Source of the DNA: CAYVQE01 sp964454005 | GTDB lineage: Bacteria > Myxococcota > B64-G9 | DNA: 64,000 nucleotides | Assembly: GCA_964454005.1 (NCBI GenBank) | Contig: CAYVQE010000012.1 | Span: 17,423 to 81,422 of the forward strand | Direction: 5' to 3' | Part shown: one piece after another, positions 51,321 to 58,787 of the stretch | How positions within the stretch are numbered: the stretch's first letter is position 1 | Layout: each line of letters begins with the position of its first letter | The notes under the pieces: model-generated | Database searches by the model: none | The model's input: only the letters and a program-made list of their open reading frames with translations | What the model was told of the DNA's origin: nothing | Program-made: the position numbers and the translations under genes

Positions 51321-51373
51321 GGTGCCCACCGTTGCCACCCGCCTTTCCAAAACGAGCGTCCGGGAGCTGGACG

Positions 51374-52318
51374 ATGAAGGCGATCTACCTGCGGCTGTCC
51401 ATCTGCGACGAATGCAACCTGCACTGCACCTACTGCCGTCCGGCCCGGGAACACCGGTTGACGGTCGAGCGGCCCGAGCTGGAGACCGATGCGCTGGTGC
51501 GGTTGGTCGGCTGGATGGATGCCGAGGTGAAGCTGCGCAAGCTGCGGCTGACCGGGGGCGAGCCCTTGCTGCGGCCCGATGTGATCGAACTGGTGGCCAC
51601 GCTGCGGCGGCGCTTGCCCCGTGCGGAGCTGTGCCTGACCACCAATGGCACGCATTTGGATCAGCTGGCTGCCGGGCTGCGCCGCGCTGGGCTCGACCGG
51701 ATCAACATCAGTCTGGATACGGTGGATGCGGAACTCTACACCACTCTGACCCGCGGTGGCCAGTTGGCGGCGGTGCTCACCGGCCTGGCAGCGGCCCGCG
51801 CTGCCGGCTTCGCCCCGCTGAAGGTCAACGCGGTGCTGCTGCGGTCGCTGGCCGGTGCCCCGCTGGAACGCCTGGTGCGCTGGGCGGCGCGCGAAGCGGT
51901 GGAGCTGCGCTTCATCGAGCTGATGCCGATCAGCGTGGCCGCCGGGATGCACCGCACCGAGTTTTTGGCGGCCAGCGATGTGCTCGCCGGGCTGGAGCAG
52001 AGCTTCGGCCGCTCGGAGCCGCTGCCCGCCAGCGCCACCGCCCAGCGCCACCGGCTGCGGGTCGACGGCCGCGAGCTGGTGGTGGGGTTCATTCCCTCGG
52101 TGTCGGAACCATTCTGCGATTGCTGCGATCGCCTGCGCCTCGACAGCCGGGGCAAGCTGTTCGCCTGCTTGCGCCATCCCGATTGGCTCGACCTGGCCGC
52201 TCCCCTGCGCCGGGGGGACGAGGCCGAGGTCCGCCATCGGCTGGCGCGGGTGCTGGCCCACAAGTGCGCCCCGGAATGCATCTGGCCCGGTCGCCAGATG
52301 TCGGCCATCGGAGGCTGA
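51374..52318 (+). CDS. moaA: GTP 3',8-cyclase, molybdenum cofactor step 1
   Basis: 314 aa radical SAM enzyme that, with MoaC, converts GTP to cyclic pyranopterin phosphate. The N-terminal cluster is CNLHCTYC (C14, C18, C21), the GGE motif is TGGEPLL, and the C-terminal cluster is CDCCDRLRLDSRGKLFACL (C-x2-C-x13-C). The protein ends in GG (SAIGG), the tail required in MoaA. It is slightly short: the usual LxDxFGRxxxYLR lead-in is reduced to MKAIYLRLS. The ATG at 51374 has GGGAG upstream and removes a riboswitch-derived extension. The MoaC-MOSC gene follows 2 nt downstream. Confidence 0.93.
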   Translation: MKAIYLRLSICDECNLHCTYCRPAREHRLTVERPELETDALVRLVGWMDAEVKLRKLRLTGGEPLLRPDVIELVATLRRRLPRAELCLTTNGTHLDQLAAGLRRAGLDRINISLDTVDAELYTTLTRGGQLAAVLTGLAAARAAGFAPLKVNAVLLRSLAGAPLERLVRWAAREAVELRFIELMPISVAAGMHRTEFLAASDVLAGLEQSFGRSEPLPASATAQRHRLRVDGRELVVGFIPSVSEPFCDCCDRLRLDSRGKLFACLRHPDWLDLAAPLRRGDEAEVRHRLARVLAHKCAPECIWPGRQMSAIGG

Positions 52319-52320
52319 GC

Positions 52321-53253
52321 ATGGGTGGATCGAGTCATCTGGACGAGCACGGCCGGGCCCGCATGGTGGATGTGGGGGAGAAGTCGCCCAGCGTGCGCCG
52401 GGCGGTGGCCAGCGCCCGGGTGCTCACCCGGCCGGACGTGATCGCGGTCATCCGCGATGGCACGGCGGCCAAGGGTGACGTGCTGGCGGCGGCGCGGCTG
52501 GCCGGAATCCAGGCGGCCAAGCGCACCCCGGAGCTGATCCCCTTGTGCCACCCGTTGTTGTTGGATGCGGTGACGGTCGATCTGCACCTGGCCGCCGACC
52601 GGGTGGAGCTGCGCAGCGAGGTCCGTTGCACCGGCCGCACCGGGGTCGAGATGGAGGCCTTGTGCGCCGTGTCGGTGGCTGCCTTGACGGTCTACGACAT
52701 GTGCAAGTCGATGGACCGCCGGATACGCATCGACGGCGTCCGTCTCGAGCACAAGTCCGGCGGCAAGAGCGGCACTTACGACCGCCGCCAGCAGGAGCAG
52801 ACGCCCCTGGCGGGCCGGGTCCTGGCGGTGTGTACCAGCCGGGCCAAGGGCGAGGCCAAGACCGATGCCGGCAGCGCCGAGCTGGTGGCTGATCACGGTT
52901 TGCGCGACGACGCCCATGCCGGCGGCTGGCACCGCCAGGTCAGCCTGCTGGCCGCCGAGCGGATCGAGGAGATGCGCCGGCGGGGCCTGGATCTCGAGGC
53001 CGGCGCGTTCGGCGAGAACCTGGTGGTCGCCGGGCTGGATCTCGGCCAGTTGCGGCCCGGCGACCGGCTGCGGGTGGGCGAGCGGATCGAGCTGGAGGTG
53101 ACCCAGCTGGGCAAGGAGTGTCACACGCCCTGTGCCATCTTCCACCAGGTCGGCTATTGCATCATGCCCGAGCACGGTGTGTTCGCCCGGGTGCTGCGCG
53201 GCGGAACCGTCCGCAACGGCGATCCGATCGAGAGGCTGCGGGGTCCGGAATGA
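52321..53253 (+). CDS. moaC: MoaC-MOSC fusion protein
   Basis: 310 aa. Residues 1-160 are a complete MoaC (cyclic pyranopterin monophosphate synthase): KRTPELIPLCHPLLLD, CTGRTGVEMEALCAVS, DMCKSMDRRIRIDGVRL and HKSGGKSG. Residues ~165-310 are a MOSC domain with the conserved GKECHTPC cysteine region and AGAFGENL. MOSC domains handle Moco sulfuration or Moco-bound substrates and include small stand-alone proteins of unknown role. Fusion would place the pterin-forming step and a cofactor-handling step in one chain. The stop is followed 25 nt later by the ECF-S-like gene. Confidence 0.9.
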   Translation: MGGSSHLDEHGRARMVDVGEKSPSVRRAVASARVLTRPDVIAVIRDGTAAKGDVLAAARLAGIQAAKRTPELIPLCHPLLLDAVTVDLHLAADRVELRSEVRCTGRTGVEMEALCAVSVAALTVYDMCKSMDRRIRIDGVRLEHKSGGKSGTYDRRQQEQTPLAGRVLAVCTSRAKGEAKTDAGSAELVADHGLRDDAHAGGWHRQVSLLAAERIEEMRRRGLDLEAGAFGENLVVAGLDLGQLRPGDRLRVGERIELEVTQLGKECHTPCAIFHQVGYCIMPEHGVFARVLRGGTVRNGDPIERLRGPE

Positions 53254-53278
53254 GTTCCGCAGGCCGGAAACCGACGAC

Positions 53279-53911
53279 ATGAAGGGCGGAGCGGCGGGAC
53301 AGCGCGCGCGTTTCTGGGCCCAGGTGGCGGCGTTCGGGGCCCTGTGGGGGGCGCTGGAGATCACCCTCGGTTCCTTCCTGCACGCGCTGCGCCTGCCGCT
53401 GGCCGGCGCCGTGTTGGCCGGCCTGGGGGCCGCCATCCTGGTGGCCCAGCGCCAGCTGCTGCCGCGCCGGGGCGCCAGCCTGGCCACCGGCGCGGTGGCG
53501 GCGTTGTGCAAGTCGATCTCACCGGGCGGGATCATCCTGGGGCCCATGGTGGGCATCCTGGGCGAGGCGTTGGCGGTCGAGCTGATTCTGCTGGCCGCGC
53601 CGCGTTCGGTGTGGACCGCCCCGTTGGCCGGGGCCATGGCCGCGGTGACCACCCTGATCCACCAGGTGTTCAGCCTGTGGTTCTACTACGGCGGCTCAGC
53701 CATCGAGCTGCTGCGCCGGGCGCTGGACGGCGCCGGCGAGGCGCTCGGTCTGGCGCCCGATGCCGGCTGGTGGGCGGTGGCGGCCCTGGCCGCCACCATC
53801 GCGCTGCTGGGAGCAGCCGGCGGGATGCTCGGTTGGTGGCTCGGCCGCGATGCCCAGCGCTTGCTGGCCGGGCGCCAGCGGGCCCGGCTCGAGGTGGTCG
53901 ATGGCTGCTGA
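53279..53911 (+). CDS. ECF-type S-component-like membrane protein
   Basis: 210 aa with about five to six hydrophobic segments: ~12-30, ~38-56, ~63-80, ~85-105, ~115-140 and ~160-185. The pattern of an N-terminal hydrophobic WxGALEITLGSFLHAL, a central GPMVGILGEALAVELIL and a small size resembles substrate-binding S components of energy-coupling-factor transporters. The substrate is unknown; placement under a Moco riboswitch, between moaC-MOSC and a T-component-like gene, suggests a molybdenum- or pterin-related solute. Its last 11 nt overlap the next gene, so translation is coupled. Similarity to S components is pattern-level only. Confidence 0.55.
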   Translation: MKGGAAGQRARFWAQVAAFGALWGALEITLGSFLHALRLPLAGAVLAGLGAAILVAQRQLLPRRGASLATGAVAALCKSISPGGIILGPMVGILGEALAVELILLAAPRSVWTAPLAGAMAAVTTLIHQVFSLWFYYGGSAIELLRRALDGAGEALGLAPDAGWWAVAALAATIALLGAAGGMLGWWLGRDAQRLLAGRQRARLEVVDGC

Positions 53912-55034
53912 ACACCACCAGCGCCGGCGCCGGCGCCTGCTGGGCCTGCTGGCCCTGGGCTGTATCGCCCTGCAGTTCGCCGGCCGGCTGGATGCCTCGG
54001 CCATGGCGCTGGGGTTGTGGTTGAGCGCGCTGGCCCTGGCCGATCGGGTGGCCCTGCGGCGCTTGTGGATGCCGCGTTTCTGGATCATCACCCTGGCCTT
54101 CGCCCTGTCGAGCGGCCTGTTGCTGGGGCCGCGGAACACCAGCCTGTTGGGGTTGGCCGTCTCGACCCAGGGCCTGGCGGCCGGTGCGCTGATGGTCATC
54201 CGCGGCGCTTTCCTGTTCGCCATGGCCAGCTGGGCCTCGCGGGCCCTGGCCGGCGCGGGGTTGGAGCGCTGGGCGCGGCGGCTGGGCGCGGGCGAGCTGG
54301 TGTCGGCGGCCGGCTCTGCGCTGCGCTTGCTGCCCGACTTGACCGAGCGCTTGCAGCTGGCGCGCAGTGGGGCTGCCGGCCGGCAGGGCGGCGGGCGGTT
54401 GCGCCTGGCCTACGGCGCTGCGGTCGAGCTGGTCGCCAGCTGCGCCGACCTGGCCGAGAGCATGGCGGCCGGTGGCAGCGGACCGGCGCTGGTGGTTCTG
54501 GTCGGCAGCCCGGACTCGGGCAAGACCACCTGGTTGGCCGGGCTGGTGCAGCAGCTGCGTGCGGCCGGCCTGCGGGTGGGCGGCATCTGCCAGCCGAAGC
54601 GGATGGGGCCGGGCAGCCGTCCGGACTACGATCTCGAGGATTTGAGCGACGGCCAACGGCAGGCTTTTGCCCATTGGCGGGGACCGGCGGGGCCGGATCG
54701 ACCCGGGTATGCTTTCAGCGAGGCGGGCTGGCGCTGGGCGGCCGAGCGGCTGGGCCGGGCGGCGGCCCGCGATCAGGTGGTGGTGGTCGATGAGGTGGGT
54801 CTGCTGGAGGCGCAGCGGCAGGGCCATTGGCCGGCCATCGAGGCCGGTTTGCGGGATGGTCGGGCCGATGTCTGGATGCTGGCGGTGCGCGAGAAATGCT
54901 TGCCCGCCATCCGTTCGCTGGTGGGCCCTCCCGATCAGACCCTGGCAGTCGACGAGGATCCGGCGGTCTGCGACCGACTGTTGCGTTGGATTCGCGACCG
55001 GGTGCTGGCCCGGCGCTCGGCGCGGGAGCGGTGA
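53901..55034 (+). CDS. CbiQ/ECF-T-like membrane domain fused to THEP1-like P-loop NTPase
   Basis: 377 aa. Residues ~10-190 have four or five hydrophobic spans followed by amphipathic coupling-type helices, as in the CbiQ/EcfT transmembrane component. The two Ala-Arg-Gly coupling motifs are degenerate: LARSG near 153 and SMAAGG near 187. Residues ~195-377 form a P-loop NTPase: Walker A GSPDSGKT (202-209), GLRVGGICQPKR, YDLEDL, and Walker B VVVVDEVG (293-300). This is the THEP1/NTPase_1 pattern, related in layout to MobB. No canonical ECF ATPase genes are nearby, so the fused NTPase may replace or regulate them. The start overlaps the S-like gene by 11 nt. Confidence 0.65.
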   Translation: MAAEHHQRRRRRLLGLLALGCIALQFAGRLDASAMALGLWLSALALADRVALRRLWMPRFWIITLAFALSSGLLLGPRNTSLLGLAVSTQGLAAGALMVIRGAFLFAMASWASRALAGAGLERWARRLGAGELVSAAGSALRLLPDLTERLQLARSGAAGRQGGGRLRLAYGAAVELVASCADLAESMAAGGSGPALVVLVGSPDSGKTTWLAGLVQQLRAAGLRVGGICQPKRMGPGSRPDYDLEDLSDGQRQAFAHWRGPAGPDRPGYAFSEAGWRWAAERLGRAAARDQVVVVDEVGLLEAQRQGHWPAIEAGLRDGRADVWMLAVREKCLPAIRSLVGPPDQTLAVDEDPAVCDRLLRWIRDRVLARRSARER

Positions 55035-55867
55035 TGGCCCGGCGTCCCTACCTCTGGGGATTGGTCGCGGCCATCTCGGTTGCCGTCGGCTGGTTGGTGG
55101 TCATGGCGGTGGCCGCGCGGCTGGAAAGCCAGCAGCAGGAGGCGGCCGAGCAGAAAGGGGCGCAAGAGCAACCTCCGCCGCCTGTGGCCGAGCCCGAGCC
55201 GGCCGCGATACCCGATGCCGGGCCGGCCTACCGTCTGATCGGTACAGTGGTCGCTTCGAATTCGCGCTGGTCGCGGGCCACCATCGCTGGTCCCCGGGGC
55301 AGGGCCGCGCTCTATCGCATCGGCGATCGGCTGGCCGGCGGGGCCGAGCTGCTGGCCATCGGCGACGACTGGGCCGTTTTACGCGCCTCCGGCGAGCGGG
55401 TCGTCATCCGACTCGAGGCCCAGCAGCGCCGAGCCGATGACCGGTCGTCCGGCGCGGACGCGGCTGAAAAGGCGGGCCCCGCCCCCGATCCGCCCCCCGC
55501 AGCCGGCGCGCCGCTGCCGGGTGTGCGGCGCGCTACCGACCGGGTCTGGCGGATCGAGCGCCGGGCCCTGAACCACGGCCTGCAACAGCGCGATGCCCTG
55601 CTGAACCAGGCCCGCTTCAGCCTGGTGTTCGATCCCGGCGGAGCGGTGCGCGGCTTGCGAATCGAACTGCCGGCCGATGCCGGGCCTTTCGGGCAGCTGG
55701 GCCTGCACGACGGCGATGTGCTGCTGCGGGTCGGCTCGATCGCGATCGACAGCCCCGATGCACTGGCGGACCTGCCGCCGCTGCTGGCGCAGGCGGCCGA
55801 GGTGGAGCTGGAGCTGGAGCGGCAAGGCCGCCGCCTGCTGCTGCGCTACTTCATCGACGACCGCTGA
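55034..55867 (+). CDS. GspC-like inner-membrane protein with PDZ-like C-terminus
   Basis: 277 aa. One N-terminal membrane span (~8-28) is followed by a Gln/Glu/Pro-rich linker and an HR-type beta domain (YRLIGTVVASNSRWSRATIA...AALYRIGDRL, ~70-130). A second linker leads to a PDZ-like or helical C-terminal domain (RIERRALNHGLQQRDALLNQ then QLGLHDGDVLLRVGSIAI). This is the layout of type II secretion protein C. No other gsp gene is in the window, so it may be an orphan or belong to a dispersed secretion system. The ATG overlaps the preceding stop (TGATG), so it is the last cistron of the Moco operon by spacing, with no clear functional link. Confidence 0.7.
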   Translation: MARRPYLWGLVAAISVAVGWLVVMAVAARLESQQQEAAEQKGAQEQPPPPVAEPEPAAIPDAGPAYRLIGTVVASNSRWSRATIAGPRGRAALYRIGDRLAGGAELLAIGDDWAVLRASGERVVIRLEAQQRRADDRSSGADAAEKAGPAPDPPPAAGAPLPGVRRATDRVWRIERRALNHGLQQRDALLNQARFSLVFDPGGAVRGLRIELPADAGPFGQLGLHDGDVLLRVGSIAIDSPDALADLPPLLAQAAEVELELERQGRRLLLRYFIDDR

Positions 55868-55876
55868 ACCGACCGG

Positions 55877-55987
55877 ATGTCGCTGTTCGAAAAACCTCGA
55901 CCCGGGCTCTGCGACCGGTGCGGCAAGCCGGCCGGCGAGCCGGCCTGCGGCTTGCGCCGCCGCCGGCCGGTGCTTAAGATCGATTAG
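55877..55987 (+). CDS. Possible 36-residue Cys-containing small protein
   Basis: ATG at 55877 opens a 36-codon frame with strongly GC-biased third positions. It contains LCDRCGKPAGEPACG followed by RRRR and ends VLKID with TAG at 55985. The CxxC-x8-C spacing recalls small zinc-binding peptides. There is no clear ribosome-binding site, and the frame overlaps a hairpin and a promoter, so coding is uncertain. Confidence 0.25.
   Translation: MSLFEKPRPGLCDRCGKPAGEPACGLRRRRPVLKID
55925..55953 (+). terminator. GC-rich hairpin after the Moco/GspC operon
   Basis: AAGCCGGCCGG (55925-55935) can pair with CCGGC and CGGCTT (55940-55953) with a three-base bulge and a CGAG loop, giving about 11 bp. No U tract follows, so it may act as an RNA stabiliser or factor-assisted terminator. 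Confidence 0.4.
55952..55980 (+). promoter_or_regulatory. Candidate promoter of the Tat radical SAM gene
   Basis: TTGCGC (55952-55957), 17-nt spacer and TAAGAT (55975-55980). The start codon is at 56025, preceded by AAAAGGGAG. Confidence 0.5.
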
Positions 55988-56024
55988 ACAGCAGTTGCTC
56001 TGGGAGCATCCAAAAGGGAGCACC

Positions 56025-57152
56025 ATGCACCGACGTGATTTTTTGAAGAGTTCGTGTGCCATGGCTGCCGGCGCGGCCGTCCTCGGTCGGGGCGGAGCGG
56101 CGGCCGGCGCCGCCGTCGATGACGTTTATGTGCGCGAGGCCTCGTGGTACCGCTCGCTGCCCGGGGGACAGGTGGCCTGCCAGCTGTGCCCCAACCGCTG
56201 CCGCATCGGGACCGGACAGCTGGGGGTGTGCCGCGTGCGGGCCAACCGGGGCGGCAAGTTGGTCACCCGCATCTACGGCCGGCCGGTGACCATGAACGAC
56301 GATCCGGTGGAGAAGAAGCCGCTGTTCCACTTTCTACCCGGCACCACCTCGCTGTCGATCTCCAACGGGGGCTGCAACATGGTCTGTCGGTTCTGCCAGA
56401 ACTGGCAGCTGTCGCAGTCGCCGCCCGAACGCTTGCCCGACCGCTACGGCTTCGTCTCGGCCGAGGACCTGGTCGAGGTGGCCGAGCGCAAGTCGAGCCG
56501 CTCGATCGCGTTGACCTACGCCGAGCCGGTGGTGGCGCACGAGTACAATCTGGCGGTGGCCAAGGCCGGGCGCAAGGCCGGGGTTCCGGCGGTGATGGTC
56601 TCGAACGGCTATATCGAGCTGGCGCCGCTCGACGAGCTGTTGGCGGAGCTGGGCGCCTACAAGGTCGACTTCAAGGCCTTCGACGAGGGCTTCTACCGAG
56701 ACTTCTGCCAGGGGCGGCTGCGGCCGGTGCTGCGCGCCATGCAGCGGATTCAGAAGCGCGGGGTCTGGCTCGAGATCGTGCATCTGACCATACCGACGCT
56801 GAACGACGGCGATGAGCAGATCAAGCGGCTCTGCGGTTGGGTGGCCGAGAACCTGGGCCCCGATGTGCCGCTGCACTTCACCCGTTTCCATCCCACCTAC
56901 CGCCTGCGCAACCTGCCGTCGACGCCGCCGTCGACACTGGAGCGGGCCTGGAACATCGCCAAGAAGGCCGGGCTCCATTACCCCTACGTGGGCAACCTGC
57001 CGGGCCACGAGGGGGAGAACACCAACTGCCATGAGTGCGGCCAGCTGCTGATCAAGCGCGAGGGCTACCGGACGACGGTGGAAGGGTTGGAGAAGGGCCG
57101 CTGCAGCAAGTGCAACACGGCCATCCCCGGCGTCTGGAGTTGGCCTGCTTGA
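56025..57152 (+). CDS. AmmeMemoRadiSam-type radical SAM protein with Tat signal
   Basis: 375 aa. The N-terminus MHRRDFLKSS plus a hydrophobic stretch (~11-30) is a twin-arginine signal. Four cysteines in CQLCPNRCRIGTGQLGVC (~48-65) may bind a second cluster or zinc. The radical SAM motif CNMVCRFC (~115-122) follows in NGGCNMVCRFCQNW, then the TIM-barrel-type core (AYKVDFKAFDEGFYRD, LEIVHLTIPTLND, HFTRFHPTYRL). A C-terminal CHEC...CSKC pair suggests a zinc ribbon. This matches AmrS-like proteins of the AmmeMemoRadiSam system; the AMMECR1 and MEMO partners are not in the window. An exported radical SAM enzyme is unusual because the cluster and SAM are cytoplasmic. Confidence 0.82.
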   Translation: MHRRDFLKSSCAMAAGAAVLGRGGAAAGAAVDDVYVREASWYRSLPGGQVACQLCPNRCRIGTGQLGVCRVRANRGGKLVTRIYGRPVTMNDDPVEKKPLFHFLPGTTSLSISNGGCNMVCRFCQNWQLSQSPPERLPDRYGFVSAEDLVEVAERKSSRSIALTYAEPVVAHEYNLAVAKAGRKAGVPAVMVSNGYIELAPLDELLAELGAYKVDFKAFDEGFYRDFCQGRLRPVLRAMQRIQKRGVWLEIVHLTIPTLNDGDEQIKRLCGWVAENLGPDVPLHFTRFHPTYRLRNLPSTPPSTLERAWNIAKKAGLHYPYVGNLPGHEGENTNCHECGQLLIKREGYRTTVEGLEKGRCSKCNTAIPGVWSWPA

Positions 57153-57164
57153 GGCCAACCGGTG

Positions 57165-58763
57165 TCAGTCGGGCACCAGGCTGGCGTCCAGAAAGACCTG
57201 CCAGTGGCTGGGCGGCGTGTTGCCGTGAGGCAGCAGGTGGACCTCGGCCCGGCCCTGGGCACCCGGCTCCAACGGGCGGTCCTTGACGTAGCCCGAGGCG
57301 ATCTCCAGCGGTCGCTGCTGCGCGTCGTAGAGCACCACCACCGCCTCGATGAACTCCAGCGCGACGGGTTCGTCGTTGCGTACCTCGACTTGGGCCTCGA
57401 GGCTGAAGCCACTCGGGGAACGGGTCAGCTTCTGATCGACCAGCGCTACCTCGGCCAACCGTTTGCGCGGCATGTACAACCCGCGTACTTTCAACTCGGA
57501 TTCGTAGCGGCTCCAGCCCTCGGGGTAGGGCTTGAGCAGAATCTTGATCGGTGAGCGCTCGCCGGGCTCGAGCAGGTCGAAGCTGCTGTAGCTGAAGGCT
57601 TTGGTCAGGGAGCGATCCCGGTCGTCGAAGAACTCCAGCTCGACCCGGGGCTTCTCGATCGGCAACGCACCGGTGTTGGTCACGAAACCCAGCGCGTAGC
57701 CGTTGCCGGTGCGCGTCTCGACCACGTGGATGGCGTCGAGTTCGGCAGTCGCCTCGCCCGCCGGCTCCTGCAAAGCGCCGCCGGCCGCGGCCAGCTCCGC
57801 CGCTCCGTCGTCCGCACCCGGTTCAGCCGCGGCTGGCTCGGCCGCGTCCGGCGTTGGGTCTTCACCGCCGGCCGCGGCCACCGCCGGTTCGGCTTGCTCG
57901 ACCGCGGCCGACTGGGGCTTGTCCTCGTCCCCGCCGGACATCAGCGCCACGGCTGCGATCACGCCGCCGACCAACAGCAGGAAGATCAGTCCGGCGAACA
58001 GCTTGGCCCGGCCCAGCCCGGGCTCCTTCAAGCTGGCCTGCTCCAGCTCTTCCAGAAAAACATCCACGTTCCGCGGCCGCTCATCCGGGTTGTCGGACAG
58101 GCTGCGCTGCAGCAGCTCGCGCAAGTGGTCGGGCACCCGCCAGCCGGCGCCGGAACGCGGGCTTTCTCCGGTCAGGGCGGCGTACAAACAGGCGGCCAGG
58201 CCGTAGACATCGCTGCGCCGGTCGAGCTTGCCCAGCGGTTCGTCGCCCAGCAGCTCCGGGGCCAGGTAGTCGGTGCCCACCAGTTGGCGGGTCAAGGGGT
58301 CCTGCAGCGCCAGGCGCGCGGTGCCGAAGTCGGTCAGCTTCGGTTGATCGCCGTCGAGCAGGATGTTGCCCGGCTTGAGGTTGCCGTGGCGCAGCCCGGA
58401 CCGGTGGACCGCACTCAGCGCGCGGCCGATCTTCTCGGCCAGCTGTATTGCGACCGAGGGGTCCAGGGTCTGGCCGCTGGCCAGCCGATCAGCCAGGCTG
58501 CCTTCGGGGGTCCGCTCCATGACGACCGCCAGGCCCTGGACGTCTTCCTCGACGGCGTGGATCTTCACGATGCCGGGATGGCGCAGATCGGAGGCCGAAC
58601 GGGCCTCGTAGGCGAACTCGGCCCGCAGCCCGGAATCTTCGGCGAGTTCGCGGCGCAGCCGTTTGATGGCCACCCGATCGCCGCTGCGGCTGTCGCTGGC
58701 CTCGAACACCTGGCCGGTTCCCCCTTCGCCGATCTCAGCTCCGATCCGATAGCGCTCGTCCAT
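57165..58763 (-). CDS. Ser/Thr kinase-like membrane protein, catalytic Asp replaced (HGN)
   Basis: 532 aa. The kinase fold is complete: Gly loop GEGGTGQVF, K34 (VAIKRL), E53 in the C helix, DFG (145-147) and APE (LAPEL). The catalytic loop reads HGNLKPGN instead of HRDxKxxN, so the proton-accepting Asp is Asn (N128). It may be a pseudokinase or weakly active; HGN variants occur in several bacterial kinase families. A membrane span (~255-275) is followed by an acidic Ala-rich linker and a C-terminal Ig/FxLYD-like beta domain (~340-530). The ATG at 58763 is preferred because GGAG lies 6 nt upstream; an ATG at 58775 would add four residues. It is downstream of the spermidine-synthase-like gene on the same strand. 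Confidence 0.82.
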   Translation of the reverse strand: MDERYRIGAEIGEGGTGQVFEASDSRSGDRVAIKRLRRELAEDSGLRAEFAYEARSASDLRHPGIVKIHAVEEDVQGLAVVMERTPEGSLADRLASGQTLDPSVAIQLAEKIGRALSAVHRSGLRHGNLKPGNILLDGDQPKLTDFGTARLALQDPLTRQLVGTDYLAPELLGDEPLGKLDRRSDVYGLAACLYAALTGESPRSGAGWRVPDHLRELLQRSLSDNPDERPRNVDVFLEELEQASLKEPGLGRAKLFAGLIFLLLVGGVIAAVALMSGGDEDKPQSAAVEQAEPAVAAAGGEDPTPDAAEPAAAEPGADDGAAELAAAGGALQEPAGEATAELDAIHVVETRTGNGYALGFVTNTGALPIEKPRVELEFFDDRDRSLTKAFSYSSFDLLEPGERSPIKILLKPYPEGWSRYESELKVRGLYMPRKRLAEVALVDQKLTRSPSGFSLEAQVEVRNDEPVALEFIEAVVVLYDAQQRPLEIASGYVKDRPLEPGAQGRAEVHLLPHGNTPPSHWQVFLDASLVPD

Positions 58764-58787
58764 CTCGATCTCCATCGGCGGCCGAAC

